Shown: positions 15,550-25,807 of the stretch, one piece after another
Position numbering within the stretch: position 1 is the stretch's first letter
How the letters are laid out: the number at the start of each line of letters is the position of its first letter
From: DASQEH01 sp035633755
GTDB lineage: Bacteria; Actinomycetota; Actinomycetes; Propionibacteriales; Nocardioidaceae
Length of the DNA: 64,000 nt
Reading direction: 5' to 3'
NCBI GenBank assembly: GCA_035633755.1
Contig: DASQEH010000095.1
Location: 93,364 to 157,363, forward strand
The notes under the pieces: generated by a model
Told to the model about the DNA's origin: nothing
The model's database searches: none
The model's input: only the letters and a program-made list of their open reading frames with translations
Made by a program: the position numbers and the translations under genes

Positions 15550-16296
15550 GTGGACCCGAGCAGCTCCGTACCCGAGCCGACCTCGATCGCCTACGAGCGG
15601 GTGCTCCTGAAGCTCTCCGGCGCCGTCATGGGCGGCGGAAAGGTCGGCGTCGACCCAGACGTCGTCCATGCCATCGCCACCGAGATAGCCGGAGTGGTGC
15701 GCCGCGGCGTCCAGGTGGCGATCGTGCTCGGTGGCGGCAACTTCTTCCGCGGTGCTGAGCTCCAGCAGCGTGGCATGGACCGCGCTCGGGCGGACTACAT
15801 GGGCATGCTGGGCATCGTGATGAACTGCCTGGCTCTGCAGGACTTCCTCGAGAAGGAAGGGATCGAGACCCGGGTGCAGACAGCCATCACGATGGGTCAG
15901 GTGGCTGAGCCGTACATCCCGCGTCGGGCGATCCGGCACCTCGAGAAGGGCCGCGTCGTCATCTTCGGCGCTGGGGCGGGACTGCCGTTCTTCTCGACCG
16001 ACACCGTGGCCGTCCAGCGAGCGCTGGAAACCAAATGCGACGTGGTCCTCATGGGGAAGAACGGCGTCGACGGCGTCTACACCGCCGACCCTCGCCTCGA
16101 TGCCACCGCCACCAAGCTCGAGACGGTGACCTACGCCGACGCGTTGCAACGGGGCCTGCGTGTGGCCGACGCTACGGCCTTCGCCCTGTGCATGGAGAAC
16201 AACCTCCCCATGGTGGTGTTCGGCATGATGGAGGTCGGGGTGGTCGACCGGATCGTGCAGGGTGAGAAGATCGGTACCTACGTCGGCGGCGACTGA
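15550..16296 (+). CDS. pyrH: UMP kinase
   Basis: 248 aa amino-acid-kinase-fold enzyme that phosphorylates UMP to UDP. Motifs: RVLLKLSGAVMGG, IVLGGGNFFRG, GIVMNCLALQD, GAGAGLPFFSTDT, LMGKNGVDGVYTADPR and TDATAFALCMENN-like. GTG 15550 is preferred because a strong GAGGAGG (15535-15541) sits 8 nt upstream; ATG 15529 would overlap that ribosome site and adds only seven residues. Next to frr as usual. Confidence 0.94.
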   Translation: MDPSSSVPEPTSIAYERVLLKLSGAVMGGGKVGVDPDVVHAIATEIAGVVRRGVQVAIVLGGGNFFRGAELQQRGMDRARADYMGMLGIVMNCLALQDFLEKEGIETRVQTAITMGQVAEPYIPRRAIRHLEKGRVVIFGAGAGLPFFSTDTVAVQRALETKCDVVLMGKNGVDGVYTADPRLDATATKLETVTYADALQRGLRVADATAFALCMENNLPMVVFGMMEVGVVDRIVQGEKIGTYVGGD

Positions 16297-16372
16297 TCGC
16301 ACCCGCAGCTCACGTCGCCCCACCCGCACTGCTGGTTGACATCCCGAGCCAAGGCACGACAAGGAGACTGAC

Positions 16373-16930
16373 GTGATTGACGCAACCCTCAAAGAAGCCG
16401 ACCAGAAGATGGGCAAAGCGGTCGAGGTTGCGAAGGAAGACTTCGCGTCGATCCGCACCGGGCGAGCGCACCCCTCGATGTTCTCCAAGCTGACCGCGGA
16501 CTACTACGGCAGCCCGACTCCCATCCAGCAGCTGGCATCGTTCTCCAACCCGGAGCCACGCGTCGTCGTCATCAACGCCTACGACCGACAGGCCATGGCT
16601 GCGATCGAGAGAGCCATCCGAGACTCTGACCTCGGCGTCAACCCCACCAACAACGGTGACAACCTGCGCGTGGTCATGCCGGAGCTCACCGAGGACCGGC
16701 GCAAGGAGTACATCAAGCTCGCTCGGACGAAGGCCGAGGAGGGGCGGGTCTCGGTACGCAACATCCGGCGTCACGCGAAGCAGCAGATGGACCGCGCCCA
16801 GAAGGACGGGGACGTCAGCGAGAATGAGGTAACCGGCGCCGAGAAGCGACTGGACGCCATGACCAAGAAGCACATCGAGGCCATTGACGACACCCTCAAG
16901 CACAAGGAAGCGGAGCTGCTCGAGGTGTGA
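16373..16930 (+). CDS. frr: Ribosome recycling factor
   Basis: 185 aa, exactly the canonical length. It contains IRTGRAHPSMFSKL, YYGSPTPIQQLASF, IERAIRDSDLGVNP, RVVMPELTEDRR and the conserved C-terminal helix (IDDTLKHKEAELLEV). With EF-G it splits post-termination ribosomes. GTG start at 16373 preceded by AAGGAGAC. The stop overlaps cdsA by GTGA. Confidence 0.95.
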   Translation: MIDATLKEADQKMGKAVEVAKEDFASIRTGRAHPSMFSKLTADYYGSPTPIQQLASFSNPEPRVVVINAYDRQAMAAIERAIRDSDLGVNPTNNGDNLRVVMPELTEDRRKEYIKLARTKAEEGRVSVRNIRRHAKQQMDRAQKDGDVSENEVTGAEKRLDAMTKKHIEAIDDTLKHKEAELLEV

Positions 16931-17802
16931 GCGAGCCGAACCCCATGAGGTCGCCGGCGCCCCAAGGCCCTACCCAAGGGTCCACGTCGACGGGGCGAGC
17001 CGGGCGTGACCTGCGGGCGGCAATCGCTGTGTCGGTCGTCCTCATCGGCGTGATCGTCGTCTCGCTGACATTCGCCAAAGCGAGCTTCCTGCTCGTGGTA
17101 GGAATGGCGATTCTCGTCGGCTTGTGGGAGATCGGTCGGGCGCTGGCAGGTAACGGAACCTGGCTGCCCATGGCGCCGATGTGCGCGGGTGCGCTCGGCA
17201 TGATCGGCGGCTCCTACTACGGGGGCGCCGACGTCTTGATCGTGGTGCTGGCGGCCACGGTGCTCGCCTCGATCCTGTGGCGGATGCCGCGAGGTCAGGC
17301 CGGGTTCGTCCGTGACGTCACTGCCGCGGTCTTCTGCCTCGTCTACCTGCCGTTCCTGGCCTCCTTCGTCGCGCTGCTTCTTGCTCCGGACGACGGCGTC
17401 AAGAGGGTCCTGAGCTTCGTTGCGGTCACGGTGGCCGCAGACGTCGGTGGCTACGCCTTCGGGGTTCTGTTCGGCCGCCACCCGATGGCCCCGGTCATCA
17501 GTCCCAAGAAGTCGTGGGAGGGCTTCGCCGGAGCATGGGCGACATCCGTGGCCGCTGGCATCGCGTGCGTGGTGCTGCTGCTCGAAGGTGACTGGTGGGC
17601 TGGCGCGCTCCTCGGCTCCATCGCCGTGGTGGCAGCAACGCTGGGCGACCTCACCGAGTCGCTCATCAAGCGTGACCTGGGCATCAAGGACATGAGCAAC
17701 ATCCTTCCGGGGCATGGCGGAATCATGGACCGGCTGGACTCTCTGCTCGCCACCGTCGGTGTCGTCTACCTCGTGCTGCATTTCCTGGTGCCGGTGGCCT
17801 GA
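16927..17802 (+). CDS. cdsA: Phosphatidate cytidylyltransferase (CDP-diacylglycerol synthase)
   Basis: 291 aa integral membrane protein with about eight hydrophobic segments, making CDP-diacylglycerol from CTP and phosphatidic acid for phospholipid synthesis. The CDS signature is intact: SLIKRDLGIKDMSNILPG followed by HGGIMDRLDS (about 240-270). HPMAPVISPKKSWEG is the upstream conserved loop. The N-terminal 30 residues are polar and Pro/Arg-rich. Start GTG 16927 overlaps frr. Confidence 0.94.
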   Translation: MSEPNPMRSPAPQGPTQGSTSTGRAGRDLRAAIAVSVVLIGVIVVSLTFAKASFLLVVGMAILVGLWEIGRALAGNGTWLPMAPMCAGALGMIGGSYYGGADVLIVVLAATVLASILWRMPRGQAGFVRDVTAAVFCLVYLPFLASFVALLLAPDDGVKRVLSFVAVTVAADVGGYAFGVLFGRHPMAPVISPKKSWEGFAGAWATSVAAGIACVVLLLEGDWWAGALLGSIAVVAATLGDLTESLIKRDLGIKDMSNILPGHGGIMDRLDSLLATVGVVYLVLHFLVPVA

Positions 17803-17989
17803 GTCCTGCGGACGGGCGCTGGTGAGACATCCTCTACGCGGTGGTCAGGTGGACGCTGGCTGCGCTGTCAGCCGTGTCCGGCTCCCTTCCACTTCCAAGA
17901 TATAGCGCTGCAGGGGGCTTGCCGCAAGACCCGGGTGGTGCCGCACAATCGTCGGCCGGGAGCGGAACGAGCGGAAGTGGGGGTAAGAG

Positions 17990-19498
<1,509 letters not shown>

Positions 19499-19540
19499 CC
19501 CGTCGACGCGGACTCAGCGACGTAGACCGTCGATGAGGAC

Positions 19541-20260
19541 TCACCCCGCAAGGCTGGCGCGGAGCCCCACGGCCAGGCCGTCGGTGCCCTGGTCCCCCAG
19601 TGCCGCCGCGACCGCGGGAGGGAGAGGAGCGTCGCCGGCGAGGCCCAGTGTGGTGCGCACTGCAAACGTGTGCCACAAGAGGGGAGAGTCGAGGAGGGCA
19701 TGCCCGCCACCCGCGAGTTCGAACCGGGCGACGGAGCCGCCGGCGGCCCGCAGCCTCATCGCATAGGACTCGCTCAGCGGCGGTGACGTCGTCGTGTCGG
19801 CGGTGCCGTGTGCCAGGACGAACCGCCGGCCCGGGCCGGTCGGCGGCAGTGGCTCGCCGTCCGGCAGCCAGGGGGCGAGGGCGCACACGCCGATGACGTT
19901 CGGGTGGTCCGCAACCGCGAAGGCTGTCCTGGCACCCATCGAATGCCCGAGCAGGGCAATCGGGGTTTGATGCCGCTCACTGATCTGGCGTAGCGCCCAG
20001 CGCGCATCGGCCACCGGATCGGGTACTCCTTGGCCGGCGTTCCAGCCGGCGATGCGATACCGCAGCAGATACACCGCACACGCGCGCGACCGAAGCCGCA
20101 GACCGGCGTAAAGGTCCACCATGCGCAGGTAGGACGGCTGCAGGGGACGCGTCGCGAGCGTGCCGTGCTCGCGCCCTCCATGCAACACGAGCACAGCGCT
20201 CTGCGCGCGGCGGCGACCGCGTCCGCCGCGTAGGAAGGGCCCCCCGTTGCCGTCTGCCAC
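19541..20260 (-). CDS. Alpha/beta hydrolase family protein
   Basis: 239 aa. Oxyanion segment VLVLHGGREHG (about 23-33), nucleophile elbow LLGHSMGA (Ser107), acid in LAHGTADTTTSP (Asp155) and base in GGGHALLD (His187) form a complete catalytic triad. Short for the fold and without signal peptide, so probably cytoplasmic. The dienelactone-hydrolase or small-esterase class fits; no substrate is indicated. Convergent with the monooxygenase gene, 42 bp apart. Confidence 0.82.
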   Translation of the reverse strand: MADGNGGPFLRGGRGRRRAQSAVLVLHGGREHGTLATRPLQPSYLRMVDLYAGLRLRSRACAVYLLRYRIAGWNAGQGVPDPVADARWALRQISERHQTPIALLGHSMGARTAFAVADHPNVIGVCALAPWLPDGEPLPPTGPGRRFVLAHGTADTTTSPPLSESYAMRLRAAGGSVARFELAGGGHALLDSPLLWHTFAVRTTLGLAGDAPLPPAVAAALGDQGTDGLAVGLRASLAG

Positions 20261-20302
20261 GGTCCAAGCATGGCCTACGGGAGGCGCGGGCTTGACACGC
20301 CA

Positions 20303-20318
20303 CCGCCGAGACCGGCGG
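20303..20318 (-). terminator. Hairpin after the PLD-like gene
   Basis: CCGCCG/CGGCGG with AGAC loop, about 25 nt past the stop of the minus-strand PLD-like gene and before the start of the next minus-strand gene. No U-tract. Could end the PLD message. Confidence 0.35.
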
Positions 20319-20342
20319 CAGCCGGCTATCTGGCTGGGGTGG

Positions 20343-21533
20343 CTAGCTGATCAGCTTCGACCCGCTGTCGATGATGTCGTTGAAGTTCTTGTAGTAGGCC
20401 CGGTAGGTGTTGCGGCCATAGATGCCCAGCATCACCTCGTCGGCATTGCGCAACGCTCCTCGCGTGTAGTTCGGCGAGCCAGTCAAGACGTAGCGCGCCT
20501 TGGGGTTGCCTGCGTACGACCCGCTGATCATCAGGTACTTGTTGTGGGACCAGTGGTCGCCCTTGATGCCGTCGCCGTTGGAGTCGATCTTGGAGTTGTA
20601 CACGGTGACCCCGTCGTTGCGCGTCGGCTTGAGGATGATGGCTCGCGTCTCAGGCAGACCGGCGCTCGCCATGATGACAGAGACGTAACACCCGGAGTCA
20701 TCAAGCTCCCACAGCTTGCGAGCGATCGCGCGACCCCTGGGATTGGCCCACGTGAAGACCGTCACTTTGACGACCGTTCTGCCCTTGAATCCCGCCGAGC
20801 CTTCGGCGCCCTTGCAGCGAATGTCGTTCAAGGTCTGGATCACATTGTCCGTGGCCTGGGTATTGCCTGACCGTGGGAATACGTACGCGGTGATCTTTCC
20901 ACTTCGCACCGAGATATAGCGGTTCGTGTCCCTCACCATCTTGTCTCGGCTCATTTGGAGGAAGGCCGCCACCATGGCCTGGTAGATCTTCTCGTCGCCG
21001 ACAATCGTGTAGATGTTGTTCCAGGCAACGCCTGCCTGCAGGTCCGTGGGATTGGCGGAGCTGACCATCGTGACCCACTTTGACGAGCCAGCGCGAGAGA
21101 ACAGGTACATCTTGGCGTGCAGAGACCCGTAGCGAGTCTGTGTTCGGCAGCCGCCCTTGCACACGATGGCGAAGCTCTTGCGGTCGGGATTCCTTCCCAG
21201 GACCTGTCGCAGCCGGCGAATCTGTGGAGTGATGTCGTGGTCGTCTACGATGAACTGCACATTCACCCCGCGACGATGCGCATCGACCAACGCCTCAGTG
21301 GTGGAGTTGCGATTGATGGAGTACGTCGCGATGCGAACCGTTGAACCCGGCGGACTGCTGCGGATCGACGCGTTGATGTGATTGAGGATCCGATATTCCT
21401 GTGCCCTGCTTCCCGTCGGCTTGTTGAACTTCGCTCCTTCCGGTGGCGAATAGGCAATAGCGGTGGCGGATAAGGTCAGGATCAGACTGACCACGACTCC
21501 TATGCCAGACAATGCATGCAGTCTTCTTGGCAC
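20343..21533 (-). CDS. Secreted phospholipase-D-like protein with atypical HKD motifs
   Basis: 396 aa with a signal peptide (MPRRLHALSG then a hydrophobic core to about residue 28). Two PLD half-sites are visible: HAKMYLF (His139, Lys141) followed by SSANPTD, and HNKYLMI (His330, Lys332) followed by TGSPNYTRG. In both, the Asp of HxKxxxxD is Ser (146 and 337). Actinobacteria have a family of such exported PLD-domain proteins of unknown substrate, so activity is uncertain. GTG start at 21533 with GAGGAAG upstream. The codon third positions look less GC-rich than in neighbours, which may point to transfer. Confidence 0.82.
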   Translation of the reverse strand: MPRRLHALSGIGVVVSLILTLSATAIAYSPPEGAKFNKPTGSRAQEYRILNHINASIRSSPPGSTVRIATYSINRNSTTEALVDAHRRGVNVQFIVDDHDITPQIRRLRQVLGRNPDRKSFAIVCKGGCRTQTRYGSLHAKMYLFSRAGSSKWVTMVSSANPTDLQAGVAWNNIYTIVGDEKIYQAMVAAFLQMSRDKMVRDTNRYISVRSGKITAYVFPRSGNTQATDNVIQTLNDIRCKGAEGSAGFKGRTVVKVTVFTWANPRGRAIARKLWELDDSGCYVSVIMASAGLPETRAIILKPTRNDGVTVYNSKIDSNGDGIKGDHWSHNKYLMISGSYAGNPKARYVLTGSPNYTRGALRNADEVMLGIYGRNTYRAYYKNFNDIIDSGSKLIS

Positions 21534-21567
21534 GTCACTTCCTCAGCTCACCCGGTCGGCAAATGTC

Positions 21568-21587
21568 CGACAGCACCCTACCTGTCG
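21568..21587 (-). promoter_or_regulatory. Candidate promoter/operator of the PLD-like gene
   Basis: Inverted repeat CGACAG-N8-CTGTCG. On the minus strand its spacer contains TAGGGT, a TAnnnT -10 candidate about 40 bases before the start codon, so a bound protein would cover the -10. No -35 is convincing. Confidence 0.35.
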
Positions 21588-21679
21588 TCGGTGCCGCGCG
21601 AGCGTCGTTGAGGAGAACTGTCGGGGCCGTGAGCTCGAGTGGGGGCTCGAAGCAGGAGTGCAGCGGCTGCCGTGCACCC

Positions 21680-22516
21680 TCACATCGCTGGTCGCTTTCG
21701 GCGCTGCCGGACCGCCTCATACAGCACGATGGCGGCCGAGGTGGCGACGTTGAGGGAGTTGACGCGCCCGAACATGGGCAGCGCTACCGTGACGTCGGCG
21801 CGCGCCAACAGTGTCGAGCTCACCCCGGCGTGCTCGGCGCCTACCACGACGGCGATGGGACCGGTGAGGTCTGCATCGGTGACCAGCCGACTGGCCTGCG
21901 GTGTGGCCACCACGATGCAGACACCGTTCTTCTCGAGCCAGTCCGCTACGTCGGTCGACGGCGCAGATGCGACGGGAACGGCGAAGACCGTGCCTTTGCT
22001 CGCCCGGACCACGTTCGGGTTCGACCAGTCCGCGAGGGGCGTTGCCGCAACCACTGCATCCACCCCGGCGGCGTCCGCGGTCCGCAGCATTGCGCCGAGG
22101 TTCCCGGGCTTCTCGATCGACTCGCCCACCAGTACGAGAGCATCGCTGGGCAGCTGCACATCTGCGAGTGCCGACACCGGGTCGGCCACCACAGCGAGCC
22201 AACCGTCCGGAGTCTGCCGGTAGGAGGCTTTGCGGAAGGCCGCGTCCCCCAGGGCGATGACCTCGGCCCCGTGAGCCCCCGCCACCCGCGCCAGCAGCGA
22301 GTCGCGGTCGGGGGGCTGAACCAGGGCGTCGCACCAGTAGAGCTGCCGAACGGCTACGCCGGCGTCAAGGGCTAGAACGAGCTCGTCTCGCCCCTCCACC
22401 ACGGCCAGGTGCTCCTGATCGCGGTTGCGCCGCTTGCGAAGTCCGACGAGCCACTTCACGCGGGAGTTGGCCGGGCTGGTGATCTCGGGCCGGCCGACCG
22501 CGTGGGGGGTGGTCAC
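21680..22516 (-). CDS. SpoU/TrmH-family rRNA or tRNA methyltransferase
   Basis: 278 aa. An N-terminal substrate-binding domain (SRVKWLVGLRKRRNRDQEHLAVVEG) is followed by a SPOUT knot with the three family motifs: ALVLVGESIEKPGNLGAMLR, VVVGAEHAGVS and LPMFGRVNSLNVATSAAIVL. It transfers a methyl group from S-adenosylmethionine to a ribose 2'-OH of RNA; the target base is not predictable. GTG 22516 is chosen because the product then starts VTTPHAVGRPEITSPANSR as in homologs; the longer frame would run into the divergent rlmN gene. Confidence 0.88.
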   Translation of the reverse strand: MTTPHAVGRPEITSPANSRVKWLVGLRKRRNRDQEHLAVVEGRDELVLALDAGVAVRQLYWCDALVQPPDRDSLLARVAGAHGAEVIALGDAAFRKASYRQTPDGWLAVVADPVSALADVQLPSDALVLVGESIEKPGNLGAMLRTADAAGVDAVVAATPLADWSNPNVVRASKGTVFAVPVASAPSTDVADWLEKNGVCIVVATPQASRLVTDADLTGPIAVVVGAEHAGVSSTLLARADVTVALPMFGRVNSLNVATSAAIVLYEAVRQRRKRPAM

Positions 22517-22568
22517 GCCACCACTATGGCGCACAGTGCCCCTCGCCATCGTGAGACACTGGAGCGAC

Positions 22569-23696
22569 ATGTCCGACTCTGCGTCCACGCTGCTCCCGCT
22601 CGTCTTCGACGAGCCGGCCAAGGCGAAGAAGCCACCACGCCACCTCGCCGACCTCGACGCCGCCGGGCGAAGACGGGCGGTCGAGAGTGCGGGTCTGCCT
22701 GGCTACCGCGCTCAGCAGGTGTCGCGTCACTACTTCGGACGCCTGGTCAACGACCCGGCTGAGATGACCGACCTCCCGGCGAATGTGCGGCAGCCGCTCT
22801 GCGAGGCCCTGCTTCCCGCGGTGGTCACCCCGATCCGGACCCTCGAGGCCGACGGCGGAGCCACCCGCAAGACGGTGTGGAAGCTGCATGACGGCGCCTT
22901 GGTGGAGTCGGTGCTGATGCGTTACCCCGGGCGGGCCACGATGTGCGTGTCCTCCCAGGCCGGCTGCGGGATGGCATGCCCCTTCTGTGCAACGGGTCAA
23001 GGCGGACTGCAGCGCAACCTCAGCACGGGCGAGATCGTCGAGCAGGTGGTCGCAGGAGCCCGCGCCCTCGCACGCGGAGATGTGGCGGGCGGAGCCGGTC
23101 GCTTGTCCAATGTCGTGTTCATGGGCATGGGGGAGCCGATGGCCAACTACAACGCGGTCATCGGGTCCGTCCGGCGGATGGTGGAGCCGACACCGGACGG
23201 GCTCGGGATGTCGGCCCGCGGTATCACCGTGTCCACCGTCGGGTTGGTTCCGCGCATGCGGCAGCTCGCCGACGAAGGCGTCCCGGTCACTCTCGCCCTG
23301 TCCTTGCACGCTCCTGACGACGAGCTCCGTAACGAGCTGGTTCCTATCAACACCCGCTGGAGTGTCCGTGAAGCGGTCGAGGCGGCCTGGGACTACGCCC
23401 GCGTCACCCGACGCCGGGTGTCGATCGAGTACGCCATGATCAAGGACGTCAACGACCAGGCTTGGCGGGCCGACGTGCTCGGCGACCTGCTGACCTCGTT
23501 CGGCGACTGGGGATGGGTGCACGTCAACCTCATCCCGTTGAACCCGACCCCTGGGTCCAAGTGGACGGCATCGCGACCAGAGGACGAGCGGGAGTTCGTC
23601 CGCCGACTGCAGGCCAAGGGTGTTCCGACGACGGTTCGAGACACCCGCGGAAGAGAGATCGACGGGGCGTGCGGCCAGCTGGCAGCACAGGCCTGA
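22569..23696 (+). CDS. rlmN: 23S rRNA (A2503-C2)/tRNA (A37-C2) methyltransferase RlmN
   Basis: 375 aa radical-SAM methyltransferase. The [4Fe-4S] motif is CGMACPFC (Cys133, 137, 140). The methyl-carrier Cys lies in IDGACGQL near the C-terminus (about residue 369), with the other catalytic Cys in ATMCVSSQAG (126). Other blocks are MGMGEPMANY, LALSLHAPDDELR and HVNLIPLNPTPGSKW. ATG 22569 has GGAG five bases upstream. Only 52 bp separate it from the divergent SpoU-type gene. Confidence 0.95.
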   Translation: MSDSASTLLPLVFDEPAKAKKPPRHLADLDAAGRRRAVESAGLPGYRAQQVSRHYFGRLVNDPAEMTDLPANVRQPLCEALLPAVVTPIRTLEADGGATRKTVWKLHDGALVESVLMRYPGRATMCVSSQAGCGMACPFCATGQGGLQRNLSTGEIVEQVVAGARALARGDVAGGAGRLSNVVFMGMGEPMANYNAVIGSVRRMVEPTPDGLGMSARGITVSTVGLVPRMRQLADEGVPVTLALSLHAPDDELRNELVPINTRWSVREAVEAAWDYARVTRRRVSIEYAMIKDVNDQAWRADVLGDLLTSFGDWGWVHVNLIPLNPTPGSKWTASRPEDEREFVRRLQAKGVPTTVRDTRGREIDGACGQLAAQA

Positions 23697-23737
23697 CGGG
23701 CCTGACGTCAGCCCAGGGCAGCGAGTGCCGGTCCACG

Positions 23738-24832
23738 TCACATCAGAGCAGCGAGCGCCTCGTCCACCGAGTCGACCAGCCGGATCCGTTCGCTCATCGC
23801 CCGGCCGGCGGCAAGACGTTGCAGCAGCGGCCACGCGGGCAGATCCTCCGTCCAATGTCGCACTCCCACCAGCACCATCGGCGCGACCTTGGACGCGTCG
23901 GCGTAGTAGTTCTCGCACGCATCCTGGAAGATCTCCTGGACGGTGCCCGCCGCGCCGGGCAGGAAGACGATCCCTGCGTCGCAGCGGTGCAGGATCGTGT
24001 CCTCGCGTACGGCGTTGTGGAAGTACTTCGCAATGGCTGACGCAAAGATGTTCGGCGGCTCGTGCCCGTAGAACCAAGTCGGGACGCCGACGGACTGCGC
24101 ACCATTGCTCCACCGCCGGCGTACCTGGAACGCGGCCTCGGCCCATGCGGTGATCGACGGGTTGAACGAAGGGGCGCCAGAGAGCACCTCCATGGCGTCT
24201 GCAAGGGCATCTGTGTCGTAATGGCTGAGGTAGGCGCCCAGGTTGGCCGCCTCCATGGCGCCGGGCCCCCCGCCGGTGACCACCGCCAGGCCGCTCGAGC
24301 TCAGGCCTCTTCCGAGCAGCGCGGCGTCACGGTAGGCGTCGGTTCCCCTCGGCAGCGAGTGCCCGCCCATGACGCCCACCGTGCGTCGTTCTCCCAGCTC
24401 GTCGTCCAGCGCGGCATCGATCGCGTGGTCGTGCAGGCTGCGCGCCAGCTCCGCAGCCACAGTGGCTGAGCGCAGCCGAGACCAGGCGTAGACGCGGGCG
24501 TCGGGGGTGTCCTCGTACCCGCCGGTACTCAGGGCTGCGTACAGCTCGTCGGGTGTGTAGAGCGAGCCGCGGTAGGGGTCGAAGGGCACCTCGGGAATGT
24601 CGGGGAAGACCAGTGCGCCACCTCGGCGCAACCACTCGTCCGCTTCGTCGGTGACCATGCACCCCAGCAGCAGTGCCCCCGCGGGATCCAGTCCTCGAAG
24701 CACGGAGGTCCGGTTCGTCAGATCCAGGTTCTGCAGCTGCCATCCGGCCATCGTCAACGCGCCAGCGGCCACATGTCGGTCGAACGCCTCGAGCGAGTCG
24801 ACCTCGACCCGCCCGCCCCGCGTCGCCGTCAT
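23738..24832 (-). CDS. LOG/TIGR00730-like family protein (putative nucleotide hydrolase)
   Basis: 364 aa. The C-terminal half has the Rossmann-like LOG fold: VGVMGGHSLPRG, GLAVVTGGGPGAMEAAN, GIVFLPGAAGTVQEIFQ and MVLVGVRHW. The usual PGGxGTxxE reads PGAAGTVQE. In related proteins this motif binds AMP-ribosyl groups (cytokinin-type phosphoribohydrolases), but this longer family has an extra N-terminal domain of about 150 residues and no assigned role. ATG 24832 is selected; the longer frame upstream would translate the opposite strand of the kinase gene. Confidence 0.8.
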   Translation of the reverse strand: MTATRGGRVEVDSLEAFDRHVAAGALTMAGWQLQNLDLTNRTSVLRGLDPAGALLLGCMVTDEADEWLRRGGALVFPDIPEVPFDPYRGSLYTPDELYAALSTGGYEDTPDARVYAWSRLRSATVAAELARSLHDHAIDAALDDELGERRTVGVMGGHSLPRGTDAYRDAALLGRGLSSSGLAVVTGGGPGAMEAANLGAYLSHYDTDALADAMEVLSGAPSFNPSITAWAEAAFQVRRRWSNGAQSVGVPTWFYGHEPPNIFASAIAKYFHNAVREDTILHRCDAGIVFLPGAAGTVQEIFQDACENYYADASKVAPMVLVGVRHWTEDLPAWPLLQRLAAGRAMSERIRLVDSVDEALAALM

Positions 24833-24872
24833 CGCAGCACAGTAGCCCGACGGTTGTGCCGCGCGGGCGGTG

Positions 24873-25700
24873 CTACCAGGCCTGGGCCAGCAGCTCGGAG
24901 AGCAGTTCCTCCGGATCGACCTCGAGCCCACGCGAGGTGAACCACGAGCAGACGTTGCGGCAGTCGCGCAGCAGGAAGTCGACACCGGCGGGGTTGCCGA
25001 CGATGTCAATCACCTGAGGCAGGTCGATGATCACCAGTCGCTCGCCTTGGGCCAAGATGTTGTAAGGCGACAGGTCACCGTGGGCCATGCCGCGTCGAGC
25101 CAAGACGCTCATGGCCTCCTTGAGCTGGTCGAAGTAGCTGAGCAACGTCTCGCGCGGAGGGCGCATCTGTGCCAGTCGCGGCGCGGCGCCGCCGTCCACT
25201 TCGATGTACTCCATCAAGATCTCGGTGCCGTCGATCTGGACCGGGTAGGGAACCGGCACGCCAGCCGACCACAAGGTACTCAGCGCAGCGAACTCGTGCT
25301 GCGCCCAGACACCGGCAGCGGCTGCGCGCCCGTACGCCGTTCCTTTGGCCATGGCGCGCGCGTCGCGGCTGCGGCGCACCCGCCTGCCCTCGGTGTATCC
25401 GGCGTCTCGATGGAACTGGCGGTGCTCTGAGCTTCGGTAGCGCTTGGCGGCCAGGACCGACGAACGGTCCGGACGATCGGGCACAGCCCTCTCGATCAAG
25501 AAGACGTCCGCCTCCTTGCCGGTCTTGAGGACACCGAGCTCGGTGTCGATCGCGCCGCGCTCAGTGACCACCCAGTCGGGGCGCGGGTGCGGACCGTGCG
25601 CGCCCTTCTCGACCTCGTTCCATGTGGACCAGCGCTGGTCGTCGCGGATGTCCGCGATCAGGGAATAGCTGAAATCTGCGGGGGACAGCGGGGATTGCAT
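24873..25700 (-). CDS. RIO-type serine protein kinase
   Basis: 275 aa RIO1-like kinase. Nucleotide loop LGVLKTGKEADVFLIER, ATP-binding Lys in VLAAKRYRSSEHRQF, catalytic loop RRGMAHGDLSPYNIL (Asp near residue 207) and metal Asp in LVIIDLPQV. Bacterial RIO kinases are poorly characterised; substrates are unknown. ATG 25700 follows GAGGAG (25716-25711 on the minus strand). That ribosome site lies inside the 3' arm of a perfect 10-bp hairpin and follows a 21-codon leader ORF, so translation is probably regulated or coupled. Confidence 0.9.
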   Translation of the reverse strand: MQSPLSPADFSYSLIADIRDDQRWSTWNEVEKGAHGPHPRPDWVVTERGAIDTELGVLKTGKEADVFLIERAVPDRPDRSSVLAAKRYRSSEHRQFHRDAGYTEGRRVRRSRDARAMAKGTAYGRAAAAGVWAQHEFAALSTLWSAGVPVPYPVQIDGTEILMEYIEVDGGAAPRLAQMRPPRETLLSYFDQLKEAMSVLARRGMAHGDLSPYNILAQGERLVIIDLPQVIDIVGNPAGVDFLLRDCRNVCSWFTSRGLEVDPEELLSELLAQAW

Positions 25701-25708
25701 TGGTGATG

Positions 25709-25737
25709 TGCTCCTCGAGCGAGATCATCGAGGAGCA
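25709..25737 (-). promoter_or_regulatory. Hairpin sequestering the RIO kinase ribosome-binding site
   Basis: On the minus strand TGCTCCTCGA (25737-25728), 9-nt loop, TCGAGGAGCA (25718-25709), a perfect 10-bp stem. The 3' arm contains GAGGAG, the Shine-Dalgarno for the kinase ATG at 25700. The 5' arm starts 4 nt after the stop of the leader ORF, so a ribosome finishing that ORF would open the stem. Confidence 0.65.
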
Positions 25738-25741
25738 GCGC

Positions 25742-25807
25742 TCAGTAGGTAAGCGCACCCTCGACAAGGACAGGGACGGCAAAGTGCCCCAGGACAGGGG
25801 TGGACAT
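25742..25807 (-). CDS. 21-codon leader ORF upstream of the RIO kinase
   Basis: The peptide begins MSTPVLG, has a hydrophobic middle (FAVPVLV) and ends EGALTY. The ribosome site AAAGGAGG, 6 nt before the ATG, is the strongest in the window. The stop lies 4 nt before the hairpin that covers the kinase ribosome site. This geometry is typical of a regulatory leader peptide that couples or gates downstream translation. Whether the peptide itself matters is unknown; a functional microprotein is possible. Confidence 0.6.
   Translation of the reverse strand: MSTPVLGHFAVPVLVEGALTY

Noticed and set aside
17918..17928. CTTGC-C-GCAAG palindrome before the FAD monooxygenase gene
   Set aside because: Only 5-bp arms with one central base; too short to separate from chance without conservation.
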